DNA of 64,000 nt from Heterodera schachtii (taxonomy: Eukaryota > Nematoda > Chromadorea > Rhabditida > Heteroderidae), in assembly GCA_023374025.1 (NCBI GenBank), contig SIJG01000037.1, positions 1,050,211 through 1,114,210 on the forward strand, in the 5' to 3' direction. The translations under genes and the position numbers were made by a program. Shown in pieces: positions 1-12,600 of this stretch (the stretch's first letter is position 1; each line of letters starts with the position of its first letter). The notes beneath the pieces are model-generated. The model saw nothing but the letters and a program-made list of their open reading frames with translations. It was not told the DNA's origin and did no database searches.

Positions 1-245
1 GTTGCCAGCATCAAGCTTCACGTAGTCCGTCACTTTTGTCAATCACCACGGTGTTATTCGCATATATTGGGAATAGGGCAAATATTTTTTCATATCAGAT
101 GAAAAATCATCGAAGAGGCGGAATGAGGAGTGGCTATTTGATCTTTGTTTAACCTTTTCGAACGCAATACAAACATATTCTATTCAAATAAAATTCAACA
201 AACAGGGACGGAGAACATTTTAAAATTCCGATCATTTTTCATCAG

Positions 246-507
246 TCAGTTGGGATTGTTCTGTTGGCCCTGAATGGCACGACGCTGGTACAACAACTGG
301 CGGTCGCTGTTTATGTTGTAGTATCCCGAAATTCGATGATTGTCCATTTCGACAACTCGCCCTGAATAGAGAGAACATATAAAAAAAAATATTGAAACAC
401 TTAAAAGTTGCTGTAGCCATACCGTCGATGATGACCGTCAAACGCAGAAATTGAGCGGGGGTATTAGCAGAGGTTGCGATGAGGCTTTTAAGCGCGGCGA
501 CTGTCAT
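246..507 (-). CDS. Small hypothetical protein, 66 aa, two exons
   Basis: I do not recognise this protein. Exon 1 is 507..423 and exon 2 is 361..246. The donor reads GAC G|gtatgg and the acceptor tattcag|GG, and the phases match, giving 66 codons and a TGA stop. The N-terminus (MTVAALKSLIATSANT) is rich in Ala, Ser and Thr with one Lys and no acid, as in a weak mitochondrial presequence. The second half is polar (residues such as MDNHRISGYYNINSDRQ) and ends in Asn/Gln. It lies head-to-head with the SUMO gene about 500 bases away, so the two may share a promoter region. Real coding status is inferred from clean splicing only; an unrelated two-ORF coincidence is possible. Confidence 0.45.
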
Positions 508-1010
508 TGTTGGCTCCGTACTGTAATTTTTGAATTAGCGCAGAAAAATTACGCTATTTGGCGTTTCGTTCAATTTAAGGAGGTTTCATTGCCGCAGTTT
601 CATTGCCAACACAAGTTTTTGGACTATAACTTTTTCATTGTCAATCAAACCCAACAATCTTGGTATCATTCGAAAGCCCTTCACAAGCTCTATTAGCCTT
701 ACAAAAAACAAAAAAAAAAATTACTTGTAAAAAAATTATTAAGAAAAAATTAAAAAATTTCAACTTTTTTGCTCTTTTCATGTTATAACTTTTTTGGTAA
801 TTGTTTAATCGCTAAACAATAGATTCGAAAAAGCTTCTAAACATGTAAAGCTTTCGAATGATACCAAGATTGTTAGATTTGTTCATTAATGAAAAAAGTT
901 GTGGGCGATCCAAAAAAGCTAGCGCAAAAATTTGTGACGCGGGGGTATCTTCGATAAAAATACAATTGTTTTTAAAAGTTTTTCGAACAAGCAAATTACA
1001 TTTTCAAATA

Positions 1011-1946
1011 ATGGCCGACGAAAGTGCCACGAATGCAGGAGGAGCCGGCGCCGCTGGTGGCGCGCAGCCCGCCGAGTACATCAAACTGAAGGTGGTTGGC
1101 CAGGTCTGTTTTTTGTAATTGTGTGATGGCGCAACTCCACTTAATTGTGCGCTTTTTAGGACTCAAATGAAGTGCATTTCCGGGTCAAATACGGCACATC
1201 CATGGGCAAGCTGAAGAAGGCGTACGCGGAGCGGACTGGCGTCCAGGTTTGCCAGACTTTGGGATTGGGTGTTGGATAGGCCGAAATTTTTGTTGCGTTT
1301 TTGACTGACAAAATCACGTACGAGTTCAGTCCATGCTGCACAAATTGTTCAAATGTCGTAACTTAGATCCCGGAACAGGACCGTTTCTTGTCAAACTTAT
1401 CCCAGGGTCTCAATCCGGGTAATCTGAAAGATGAACCTTGCAGGTGCTCGAAAAAAAACAGGATTTTTGATTGGGCCCATGCGCAATACCGAGCTCTGGT
1501 CCGGAATATACAAAAAACTGTTGGGTGATTAAACGGGCGTCCGTCCACCCATCCCGTACAAAAATTGAAGTTGGAATTTTTTGTGGACGAGTTAATTTTT
1601 GGTTGTAAATAAACACAAACGCCCATTCTTTTTTCATCCCATTTTCAGGTGTCTTCTTTGCGCTTTTTGTTTGATGGCCGCCGCGTCAACGACGACGACA
1701 CGCCCAAATCACTGGAAATGGAGGAGGACGACGTTATTGAGGTAATGTGGGGTGATGGGTTGGGAAAACTCATTCTCGGAGGGTGGGGTTTCGGGGAAGC
1801 GATCACGACAGAATTTTTTTAATATTTCGTCCAAATTTCGACAATTAACGGATAGCTTTTTCGCACTTTAAACTTTAGCATCTTTTTTAATTAATTGTTT
1901 TTAGGTGTATCAAGAACAGCTCGGAGGCGCCATTGTGGAGGATTAA
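1011..1946 (+). CDS. smo-1: SUMO (small ubiquitin-like modifier)
   Basis: Ubiquitin-like modifier conjugated to lysines of nuclear proteins; acts in chromosome segregation, transcription and DNA repair. Exons: 1011..1103, 1160..1246, 1649..1741, 1905..1946, all in phase 0 with GT-AG introns, giving 104 aa. The N-terminal tail (residues 1-20) is short and Gly/Ala-rich. The ubiquitin fold begins at YIKLKVVGQ, followed by [17 protein letters not shown], then the hallmark LRFLFDGRR and a [23 protein letters not shown] segment. The di-glycine at residues 98-99 is followed by a five-residue tail (AIVED) that a SUMO protease must remove to mature the protein. The start is the first ATG before the conserved domain. 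Nothing looks truncated. Identity as SUMO is secure; the symbol follows the C. elegans single-gene name. Confidence 0.96.
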
Positions 1947-4900
1947 AGAAGATTGTTTGTTCCTTGTGTTCGTTTTTTTTGATGATGATCTTTTTTCTCT
2001 TTCTTTTTAATGAATTTGATTCCATAACTTTTTGTTGTTGTTTTTGGCACTTTTGTGGGTTGGCATTGGGATGAGTTTCGAAATTTGGGTTTTGTTGGTC
2101 CAATTTAGCGCGGTCCTTTTTCCAGCAATTTTGGTAATTTTTGGCATGGAAAAGAAATGCAAAATTTCAAACGGCTATTTTCTAATGTGTCCAATTGCTT
2201 CGCATTTGCCTTGAAGAAGTTTCTTCCGCTTATCATGAGCTTTTGAATGATACCAAGATATTCAATTTGTTTAAGAAAAACCATCAAAAAGATATTCTAA
2301 AATTGTCATTTAAAAAAATAATAAATAATGTTTCTGCGTGTGGCGGACTTGAACCTGCGCCCTTTTTCCCTTTGTCGTCTTGCAAAAACCACGTGACCAC
2401 ACATGCATTTACTGGACAAATTGTAAGATACTAATTTTGATTTTGTATATTCAATTATAATATTCATTCAATTTGTTTTGATGAGAGAAGGCGATTGGTG
2501 CATTTTTTAGGTGTCGGCAGCAATTGAAAAAAAAAAGTAACAGACCAGCAGAGGGGCGAAGTCATTATTTAAAAAACCATCAATATGATTTGATGAAAAA
2601 TTATTTATAACTTATTGTTAGCTCAAAAGCAACCAAATTTTTAATTATTGATATCATTCGATAGCACTAAGTGTTCTCTATCATCAGTATACAAAATTTC
2701 AAAAAATTTCATCATGTTTCAAAAAAGTTATGGCTAGAGGAACTCAAAAAACCCGGTTTTTCGAGCATGTTTGGCCTTTTTAAATAACGACATAACACCA
2801 GAGACCATGGGACTGAAGTGTCCATAAAAAAGGGAGAGAAAAGACAACAAGAGAAAAATATAAGAAAAGAAAACAGACAGACGATTAGAGAAAAGGGGAA
2901 TATTTCCTTTTCTCTTTCCATTTTTATATCCCATAAAGAAAATGATTTAAAATATTTGAAATTTAACTGTCACACAGCAAACGCCACTAGGTAGCGAAGC
3001 GCATCTCAAACGAGGTGTTCAAAATATCAATTTTTGGGGCGGGGGCCTTTTTTTGCCCCTTAATTGTTCATTGTTTTTTTAATTTTTTTTATTTGGTTCT
3101 CCTGTTTCTGATAAATTTCATAAAAAATTTTTCTCACGTTTTCCTCAAAAAGTGTGCCGAGAAATCGGAATTTTGGTCCCGAAATTTTCCTTTTTATTTT
3201 TGTTTTAGCTACTTCAATTTGTTTTTTTTTATATTTTTGCGTGCTCGAGAACACTTTAACACAGATTGCTGCTGCTGTTCCATTCATTTTCTTTCCTTTT
3301 TAATTTTTTTTATTTGTTAAAATTTTTGTTTATAAAATGTAAATATTTTTAAACAATTTTTTTAAATTTTGAAACCCAGGGAAAATTTAATTAAATTTTA
3401 AATTGTTTCAAATTCTTAATTTAAAACAAAAAAAATTTCGAACCAAAAACCCGAATTTTAAGGACATTTTGCCCTTGAAAATGTGATTTTTGGTAAAATT
3501 TTTCCCGTCTTCTTTCTTCCCCAACCGTCAATTCCACAAGTTAGTTTCGTTAAATGGGTCCCCAAAATGTCCCCAAAATTTGTTTTGTGCCCCCCCCCCA
3601 TTTTCCCGTGCCACTCACTTTCCCCTGGGGCAATGCCATCCATCTCTTTTCTCTTTAACGGTGCCGGAGGGCACATTTTTAATCCCCCCGAGGGCACCCA
3701 AAAAATGCCATTTCTCTGTGAGGAGAAATGCGGCGTTTCCGGCGCCGTTTTTTGTGCCCATTTCAACCAAATATTCATATCATATGTCACAATAATCAAA
3801 CATTGGATTGGTTCAGCTTTTTGCCATTTTTTATAGCTTGCCTTAATTGGGTCAAAAAATAGGGAGAAAATATAAATTTTTCGAAAATTGAGGCCTCAAT
3901 TCAGCAGCTTGGCATTGGGAAAACAATGGTTAATATGCAGATAACAAATTTCTATTTAAATTAGCCGATTATGATTCGAATAAAAAGAATTTCATAAAAT
4001 AAAAATCTATTTTAAAATATTTTATTAAAAAAATTAAAAAAATAAAACAAAAAATAAATTTCTCGAAAATTGAGGCCTTAATTCAGCAGCTTGTCATTGG
4101 AAACCAGTGGCTAATCGGGCTAATTAAAAAAACTGATAATTAAATTAGCCGATTATAATTTTAAAAAAAGATTTCGAAAATAAATAACCATTTAAAAATA
4201 TTTTTATTTTTTAGAAAAAATAAATTTTCATCAATTTAGGCCATGTTTTCAGGCAAAAATGCAATTGCAAATTCAGCATCATCATCATCTTCAGCACATT
4301 TTTGTGCTTCTCAAGCAAACATTGAGGAGAAAATTTGTTGTCAATTTGTACAATTGGTCAATTTGCCTGAAAAGTAAAAAATAAAAAATAATTAACGGTT
4401 GCTAATTAATCTCTAATTGACTCTAATTGCTCCGTTTTTTATGCTCCCATTTTGCGATGGATTGGCAAATTTTACTACACAAAATGAATTTCATGAAAAA
4501 TTGCAGCAAATTAATTTCACAGGTCTGTGCCCTCATTTAAAAGGAGAAAAATTGAAAAATTGGAAAATTTTAGGCCTCCCAAGCCGAGGTTCAGCAAATG
4601 CAAAGCCAGCAGTTTCTCAATTTTTTCAGCAGCGATCGTACCCAAAATTTGGGCCCCCTCAACCGACAAATTTAAAGGCAATAAAATTTTCGCCCTTTTT
4701 TACTTTCAATTTTTATTGTTCATTGTCAGCATTAAATTAATTAAAAATAAAAAACGATTTTTTATAAATCAATTTTTTGGAATTATTTTTAGCTTATTTG
4801 ATATTTAAGTTTCTGTTCTTTTGAAAAAATCATTTAATTAATTAATTTTTTTATTTTGCATAAATTTTGAAATAATTTTTAAAAATTTTTATTTATTTTC

Positions 4901-4976
4901 TAATTGCACATAAAATAAAATAAAAAATGTTTTCCCAATTTTTAAGGTTTCCTTTGAGGAGGCCCCCGCGGAGCAT
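1947..4976. other. Gene-free interval after SUMO, with repeats
   Basis: No supportable exon. It holds the SUMO 3' flank, two copies of a dispersed TTCGAATGATAC-type motif (2238..2258 and, inverted, 2650..2668), a tRNA-like stretch at 2337..2402, and a tandem duplication at 3870-4160. A low-complexity reading frame (MFSGKNAIANSASSSSSAH) at 4243 is not supported by a good splice to the next gene. Confidence 0.6.
3872..4158. repeat. Tandem duplication, about 185-base period
   Basis: Two diverged copies, about 3872..3975 and 4056..4158. Both contain the order AATTGAGGCCT - AATTCAGCAGCTTG - CATTGG - TTAGCCGATTAT. They lie just upstream of the PPPPY membrane-protein gene. Read directly from the sequence; no function known. 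Confidence 0.8.
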
Positions 4977-6245
4977 ATGGTGTTTCTGTTTGGCATTTTT
5001 ATGCTCATTTCCATGGTCATCATTTGTACAATGTTTTTGATGAAAATGACCAGGGCCAGCGGCGGCGGGTAATTTTCAACAAAAAAAAATTTCGAAAATT
5101 CTTAAAAAACCATGAAAATTCTTACCCCTCGGCCCCCTCAAATTTAGTGGCGCCATTGCGTCGACGAGGGCAGCTCTTGGCGCAATGTTGCCATCAAATT
5201 ATTCCATGGTTCTTTGGATGCCAAAAACGGGTAAAAACATTTTTTTTGAATTTTCTGTCCATAAATTTTGGCACAATGCCAAATTCAGCGGATGTCAAAC
5301 GGCACTACCGTACCCCAACAAATCACCACGGCAGGCGCCATTCGCGCCCTTCACTGATGCTGCTGTTGCGCTCCTCTTTCTCATGCGCGAACAGTGAAAG
5401 TGAGTTTTGAAAAATTCAAACATTTTACAGTATGCCTTGAAAATTATACAGTACACGGAAAAGTAAAAAATTAATTTATTTTAAAATTGTAACTACAATA
5501 CTGTACAGTGTACAGGAAGAAATGCATTAAACATTTGTTAAATAAATCAAAGAAAGCATAATAATTTGCTTAATTAAATCAAATTACAGTACTCGAATGG
5601 TTACTGTAACAATTTATTGAAATCCAAAAAATTTAGCTGCAAGACATCAGCGAGCTCGTTATGCAGCTCGAGGGCGAAGTTTCGTTTCTGTGGTGTCATC
5701 GAGCAGGCAAAAATTTATACACAAAATAATAAAATATTAAATATTTGAATTTAAAAATAAAATCATATTAATTTAATTGTAAATTTTAAAATATTATGAA
5801 TTAATTTAAAAAATACGATTTAATTTAAATTGTGAATTAAAATAATTAATTAATTTAATTTTAATTGTGAATTAAAATAATTAATTAATTTAAAAAATAC
5901 GAATTAATTTTAATTGTGAATTAAAATAATTAATTAATTTAAAAAATACGAATTAATTTTAATTGTAAATTAAAATAATTAATTAATTTAAAAAATTCTA
6001 ATTAATCTGTCCACTCTTGTCAGTATGCATCCGTTGCTGCCCCATTCTTTGACCATTACGCCGTCCCCTTCCTCGGGAAGTGCGGGACTCGCCGGAGTGA
6101 TTTTTCATTTTTTTTAAAATTTTAAATTAAAATTCAATTTTCATTTTGTCAGTGTTCGTCGGTCGCTGTTGGCGAAGGCAATTCCATCATAAAAATTGCT
6201 CCACCGCCGCCCTATGAACAATTTGAAAGAATGGAGAAGGAATAA
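4977..6245 (+). CDS. Single-pass membrane protein with C-terminal PPPPY motif
   Basis: Unrecognised family. Exons: 4977..5068, 5148..5230, 5289..5399, 5637..5706, 6024..6096, 6153..6245, giving 173 aa in one frame. The intron after 5706 has a GC donor (GAGCAG|gcaaaa). Residues 1-22 form a hydrophobic helix (MVFLFGIFMLISMVIICTM) followed by KMTR and a Gly/Ala stretch, as in a signal-anchor protein. The middle is basic and Ser-rich (KRHYRTPTNHHGRRHSR). The C-terminus reads APPPPYEQFERMEKE; PPPY is the classical ligand for WW domains such as those of Nedd4-type ubiquitin ligases, so a trafficking adaptor role is an inference only. The frame stays open upstream to an acceptor at about 4945 (VSFEEAPAEH), so an earlier exon carrying the true start is possible. 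Confidence 0.6.
5800..6005. repeat. AT-rich tandem repeat, about 49-base unit
   Basis: Three to four copies of a unit of the form TTTTAATTGTGAATTAAAAT followed by AATTAATTAATTTAAAAAATACG, lying in the intron between exons 4 and 5 of the PPPPY membrane-protein gene. Unit boundaries are approximate. Confidence 0.75.
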
Positions 6246-6561
6246 GAGCAAACAAACACAAAACAAAAGCAAATCGAAATAATAATTATTATTTTAATTA
6301 AAAATTGTCAATTTTCAAATAAATTTTTAAATTTTGTAAAGGACTTTTCCATTAATTATATAAAACGGTTTTTTTTAGGAAAATTTCGATTTTTTTTTCT
6401 CGCAATTTTTCTGTGTAAAATGGCATTCTTATGAATTTGAAACAGAAATTGTTTGCTTCAGTACTGAATTTTTTGTACTGAAACGGGCACGAAAAATAAT
6501 TTAGGACAAAAATCGCTAATAAAATTCAAAAATAAAATTTTCTTTTTTTCCATAAAAATAA

Positions 6562-9282
6562 ATGCTTTTTTCACCAACATTTTTGCGCTTTGCGAATCTG
6601 ACCAATTTGCCAACAATATCATCTCTGAAATGTCACCAAATTCTGAGGCATTTTTTGGCCCTCAAATCGACCACAACAGCCGCCTCAGGCAAATAAAGCA
6701 TTATATTAAACCAATTATAAAAATGGCATAGGTAATTAATTGTTTCCCATTTAAAGCATCCAAAGTGCCATCATTGGATGTGTTGGACAGCATTGACATT
6801 GAGTCGTTAAGGCGGTGCCAATTGGAATTTAACAGGTGCACAGAAAACAGAAATTTTCGTTTAAAAAGAAATTCCGGGACCGCCAAAACCGATGTTTTTA
6901 CGAAATATGACTTTAGTGGGATGGGATCATTCGATAGCCCTAAGAATTCTCTATTTCCATGCAAATTCCAAAAAAATTCTCAAAGTTACAAAAAAAAATT
7001 ACGATTAAAATTCTCAAGAAAAATGATTTTTTGAGTTTTTTGGCCACAACTTTTTTGTACCTTAACAAATTTTTTTGAAATTTTGCAAGCTAACAGAGAA
7101 CACATAGAGCTATCCAATGATACTAATAATGTTTATTTTGGTTGGCATGGAAAAATGTTATGTCATCCTAAATTTGTGCATTTTTTAGCGGAGCTGGTGG
7201 TACAGAAGCGTCCCTTTTCACGGCCGAACTTTTCAACATGTACGCCAAATTTGCTGCACGAAATGGCTGGAAATGGACACCACATGAAGTGATTTTGGGC
7301 AGAAAACAATTGAAAAAATAAAAAAACAAACAAGTGGCCCTAAAATGGAAAATTTATTAAAATTTTTGGGGCAAAAATTGCGAAAATTTTTACACATTTT
7401 CAAATTCTTAAACTTTCTTTTTTGTTTATTGGCCCATTTTAGGTGAGCAAATGCAACAAAACGAACAGTGTCGGAATCAATTCGGCCATTGTTTTGGTGG
7501 AAGGCGATTGGTGTTATGCCAAAATGCGTTTTGAGGTTGGCACTTTTTGGGTTGTGCTGTATTAGCCAAGTAAAAAGAAAAGAAACAACCCAACTGTATT
7601 TTGGTAGGATCCTGGCTTTTTCAGAGTGCCAATTTATTCGGCCATTCATGGCAATTATTTTCCCATTCATTTTTCTTCTTCAGAGCGGTGTCCATCGTGT
7701 TCAACGAGTGCCGGTCACCGAGTCAAAGGGGCGTATGCACACCAGCACCGCCAGTTTGGCAGTGTTGCCGGAGCCGGAAAAGGTAAAAAAAAAATGGAAA
7801 ATTCTAGGTGGTGGAGGGGGTGGCAAAAAATCGAATATTCGTTACTTTTCACTGTTTTTGCTCGTCCTATGTTGCTGTTTTTTTTATAAATTTCTGAGTG
7901 TAAAGCACCAAACGGAAAAGTACAGAAAATTTTAGGGGGAGGGTGAGAAATTTAAAAAAATTTTTTTGGGGGGTGCCAAATGAAAAATTTTAATTATTAT
8001 TTTTTTCAAAAACCAGCCCGAAGTGATGTTCTCGCCGGATGATCTGAAGGAGGAGTACATGCGTTCGTCGGGCCCCGGCGGTGCCAATGTGAACGCCAAT
8101 TCGACCTGTGTTCGGCTCACCCACAAACCGACGAGTTGGGCAAATTGGAAAAAATTCTCGAAAATTTTTTTTTTAGGGGTTAGCGTCAAAGTGATGGACG
8201 AGCGATATTTGGCACAAAACATAAAAGTAGGTTTATTGAATTTTATTGCACTTATTCCCTAAATTTAGGGCAAAATTTTCATTTAATCCTCCAAAGATAA
8301 ATTTCTTTTAACGATTGTCTGGGAAAATTTGTTAGTTTTCGTTTGACCCCCCCTCCCAAAAAAAAAAAATTGAATTTTATATGGTGCGGAGAACCTAAAA
8401 AAAGTTATGGAATTTTTTAACTCAAAAGTTCCGGAACTTACCGTTAAACGTTTTTCAACCCACTGTTAAGCGCAAAAATTACATACATTTTGGTCAATTC
8501 CGAATCCCGGACCCGAAAAAATGCACATTTTTTTGGTTCGAATTTTCATTTGTGCCAATTAGAACTTTAGAAACAAATTCAATTTTGTACATTCATCAGA
8601 TTGCACACCAACGACTCGCTGCCATTTTGTTGAAGCAAAAGGTTGACGAGGCGACACGCCGTCACGAATCCCATCGAAAATTGCGGGTAAATTACGCCAA
8701 CAAAATTTTTTTTTTAATCATGTCAATTTCTCTACCCCCCTTAAGGTTGGCACGATGGAACGGGCGGAGAAAATTCGGACATACAATTACCGGGACAACC
8801 GCATAACGGACCATCGGCTCAAAGTTGGACGAGTGCACCATGGAATTTTTTAAATTAAAATTTTATGAATAATTTTTTTAGTAAATTTTTTTGTTTTGGA
8901 AAAATCGCTAGAAAATTATTAAATTTCTTATAAAAAAAATTTCGGGGGGAGGCGAAACGAGCTGCTCATGGATCTGCGACACAAGGTCGTTGTGTTTTGC
9001 TGGGCCCCGATCCTTGCCTGCCATACATTTTTTATCCAAAAAACCGTTCCAGGCTTTTCAAAACTATCGAAATCTAACGGTTTTGTTTTGAAAATAATTT
9101 GTCACCCCCCCCCCCCTACCAAGATGACAGTGCACGGGGTTGGACAATTTTTGGACGGTGGCCAAATGCTTGAACAAATGGTGGACGCACTGATCGAAAT
9201 GTACGAACAGGAAAGTGTGGAGCAAACGGGGGAACAGCAGAAGAATGAGAGGAAGAATCGGGCAAAAAAGTTTAAAATTTAG
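6562..9282 (+). CDS. Mitochondrial class-I peptide chain release factor (MTRF1/MTRF1L-like) with GGA instead of GGQ
   Basis: Terminates mitochondrial protein synthesis by recognising stop codons and triggering hydrolysis of peptidyl-tRNA. Exons: 6562..6688, 6757..6835, 7189..7288, 7443..7535, 7684..7782, 8017..8134, 8177..8226, 8600..8686, 8746..8832, 9124..9282, total 332 aa in one frame. The first intron has a GC donor (TCAG|gcaaat). The N-terminus ([18 protein letters not shown]) looks like a mitochondrial presequence. Then follow the RF domain signatures [35 protein letters not shown] (PVT fits the PxT stop-recognition type of RF1), the catalytic loop, and [14 protein letters not shown] with a C-terminal FLDGGQM. 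The catalytic loop at residues 183-192 reads [10 protein letters not shown], so the invariant Gln of GGQ is Ala (codon GCC, 8083..8085). It is shorter than human MTRF1L (380 aa) at the N-terminus. Converges with separase. Confidence 0.9.
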
Positions 9283-9688
9283 TGTTTAATTGTAAAATCT
9301 GTTTTTTTTTGTCCGATAAAATGTCATATAAATGCGACATTTTTTCGGAATGGGGAACGAAAACGAACCGGGTCAGTGATTTCGAAAAAAACTTTTTGGT
9401 GTCATGACAACTTAATATTGTTTTTTTTTAAATTTTAAAACGAATTTTTTAGCTAGAAAAAAACTGACAAAATTTTTTTTTATGTTCGTTCGATGTACTA
9501 CCATTATTTCTTTTTTAATTGGGTGAAAGTTGACAACACAGACATAATACACAACAATAAATAAGTGACAAGAAATGGGGAAAAAAACAAAAAAAAAAAT
9601 TGTTTCCAAATAATAAGAAATTACACAGGCGGCAGCAATAATTAATAAATAATTTTGAGAGTTGGCTGATTGATGGGCCACCAAATTG
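9283..9688. other. Short intergenic gap between convergent genes
   Basis: AT-rich 400 bases between the stops of the release factor (plus) and separase (minus), presumably holding both 3' UTRs. No exon or repeat recognised. Confidence 0.6.
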
Positions 9689-12600
9689 TCAATTTGACGA
9701 GGACAAAGTGCCGGAAACGGCGGGGGAAGAAGAGAGCGCGGCGGTCAGTGCCGCAGCCACCGGCAGTCCGTAGGCCACCACCGCGGCGCCGGTCAGAAAT
9801 GGCAATTTGCAGCGTCGCCGCGCTTCCAAAACGCCCTCCAACAACAGGCGGAAAGTGTCCGGGACGGCACCACTGAAAACCAAATTAAACATTGTGGCAA
9901 ATTCATTTTCAGATGAGATGAGATGAGATATACGTCCTCAAAACAGAGTTACATCGGGCCGTATAACGAAATAAAAAATTTAAAAAAAACGTTGATTTTT
10001 GAAAAAAAAAATCCAAAATCTGACCAAAAATGCACCAATTGCAATTGATTGCTGGGAAAAAAAACTTTAAAGTACGATTACGATTTTCGCATTTCGTAAA
10101 ATAAAACATGAAATTAAGGAAGAATTCTAAAGGCCCAAGAAAAAAATGCCTTCAGTTTTCTTCTACCTCAAAAATTTTTTAAATCTTTTTTACGGGCCTT
10201 GGGGTTAATAAATATCTGATGTATAATTTTAAAAATCGTAAAAATATTTGTTTACTCACCCCTCTTTCTTGTGCAACTCTGCAAAGCAGTACTCAGTCAG
10301 CGCCATGAAAAATCCTTAACATGACACAAAATGAGTCGAATTTTAGGTTTTCCAAATTCTCAGGGGTGGTTTGTTTTTTTTGAAATTCCAAAAATTTCAT
10401 CGATGAAATACCCAAAATTTTTACGGAAAAAATGACCCGGTTTTTGGGGTGTAATTTTGAAAAAATGCGCACGATCAATTTCGCCGTCAGTGACCATCCA
10501 CAGGCAGCCGATCACGCATGGCGCGCGGGCGATCATGTATTCGTAGACGGACGAGCGCCCGTCCAGGCCGGGCCCTTCGTCCACAACACGGACAGAGGAG
10601 CAGCCCATCAGCACGGAGACGGCACGGCACTCACTTTCGCGGATCAACGAACGGCCAAAATAGCGACCGCCGCTGCCATGGCCCATGTAACTAAGGAGGA
10701 ATTGTTGTTGTACAAATAATAATAGTACAATATAACATTATTATTATTTACCAGGTAAGAGATGAAATTCCAATTTCCCAAAAGTTTTCCTTAGAAAATT
10801 TTAAAACAATTTTCCATAATGTTAAATTTCAAGTTTTTCAAAATTCAAATTTAATAATAAAAAAAATTTCGGCGGAGTGTAATGAATTGCAACCATTTAT
10901 TTGAACATGAACTTACAGGAACAGGTCATGTTCGTTGAGCACTGCTCGCATTTGTTCCCTTGACGGAACCTTAAAAAAAAAAAAAGCAATTTCAATATTG
11001 TATTTTTTTTTCTCAAAAATTTCTTTAATGAGATTTGTTTTTCCACAATTTTAAATGAAAATAATAATTTTTCTTAACTAGAAAAAGCTTTAAGAAATTT
11101 AAATAAAAAAATTTGCTTAATCGTCTCCACCTGTCCAATAATGCCACGCCAATGGAAACGCTTGATGAACGCGGCAAGGCGCTCTTGCGTCTTCTCCAAG
11201 TCACCGCCCGGGTTCAGCACGTAGTAGGAGTTGCGCCCGTCCACCGATGTCGGAAACTGTGCATTTTTAATTCCAATAATTGTTGAGAAATCAAGTGGGC
11301 AAAAAAAATATGAGGGAAAACAAACATTTTTTGTCTGCTCCATCAAATGTTCAAACAGATGGAAGCATGGGATACGGTAGACGAACGGTGCGCGACAGTA
11401 AATCGGCAAACATTCCCAAGGCAAATGGCTAAGCGACTGACAATGAGAGGAGGAAATTCATACAAATAAATCAACTTTAAAAAAACGCTACCGGTGGAAT
11501 CACCAACATGGTATACTCCTTCATCGTTGGCACTTTTGGCGATTTTCCACCAATTTTTGAGCGATAATTTGTCCAGAAATTGCTTATGAACTGTAAAAAT
11601 TTGTTCGGAACTGCCTGAAAAAGACGAAAATCAAAAAATTTCATTTACAAATTGTCTATGTTTAATCACATACATCTTCCCTCTGATCCAATTAAAAAAA
11701 AATCGAATTTCTCCCAAAAAATTAAAAAAAATTTTTTTTTTTAAATCTGACCCTCGTCGTGTGCTGCTCATCCGGCGAATCCAAGTCGATTTGCTGTTTG
11801 TCTATTCTGTACAACAATTTGCCAAACCCTAACCATTCGTCCATCGTTTCAATGAATGGTAAAAGGCGTGAAAGTGTCTAAAATTTGGGACCCAAAAGTT
11901 CATTTTTTTTTTAATTTTGGGGTTTTTTTTACCAGTGCCAATGCCTTTGCCATGCCATGTTCACTGGTCAGTGTGCGTTCCAACCGTTTCAGTTCCGTGG
12001 AATTGGTTGTCTCCGCGTTGACGGGAAGTGGCAGGAAAAGGGGGGCAAATGAAGAGAGCCAAACAAATTGGAAATGCTCCACAAATTTCTAAAATTTACA
12101 CAAAAATGACAAAAATTCATGGACCGCAAATGACACAGAATTATATCAACCCCCAAAATTGTTTTACCTTCATTTTGGCGTCCAATTGCTTTCGAACTGT
12201 CCAAAATTGGGCTGAGTCAATGCCCGCGGTGCGCACCGATTCATCACTGGCCATCAACAGCTCGCGCATTTGTTCAAGCACCGGGTCCGACTTACAAATT
12301 GTTTTGAAAGTTTTTTTTTGTTGTAATTTTTGAAAAACAAAGAATTAGTAAGTAGTTCAAACGTTATTCATCCCATAACGTTAACATAAAAATGGGCTAT
12401 CGAATGATGTGATATCGACAATTTTGGTTTGGCACAAAAAGTACAAATAATTTTTTTTTTTACTCAAAATTTCTCATTTTATGGTGTATTTTTTTTTGGT
12501 AGCTACGCCAAATATCATCTATTCAGCTTTACCTTTTTCAGTCGACAAATTGGCGTTACAATTGGCTCATGCGCTGCGTTGCATCTGCTCATTGTCAGTG

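Noticed and set aside
1..44. Possible minus-strand exon end (VTDYVKLDAGN) at the window edge
   Set aside because: Too short and without a convincing acceptor; cannot be judged at the edge.
2337..2402. tRNA gene on the minus strand
   Set aside because: Acceptor-like pairing and B-box are present, but the T-arm and acceptor stem cannot form together and no anticodon arm is clear.
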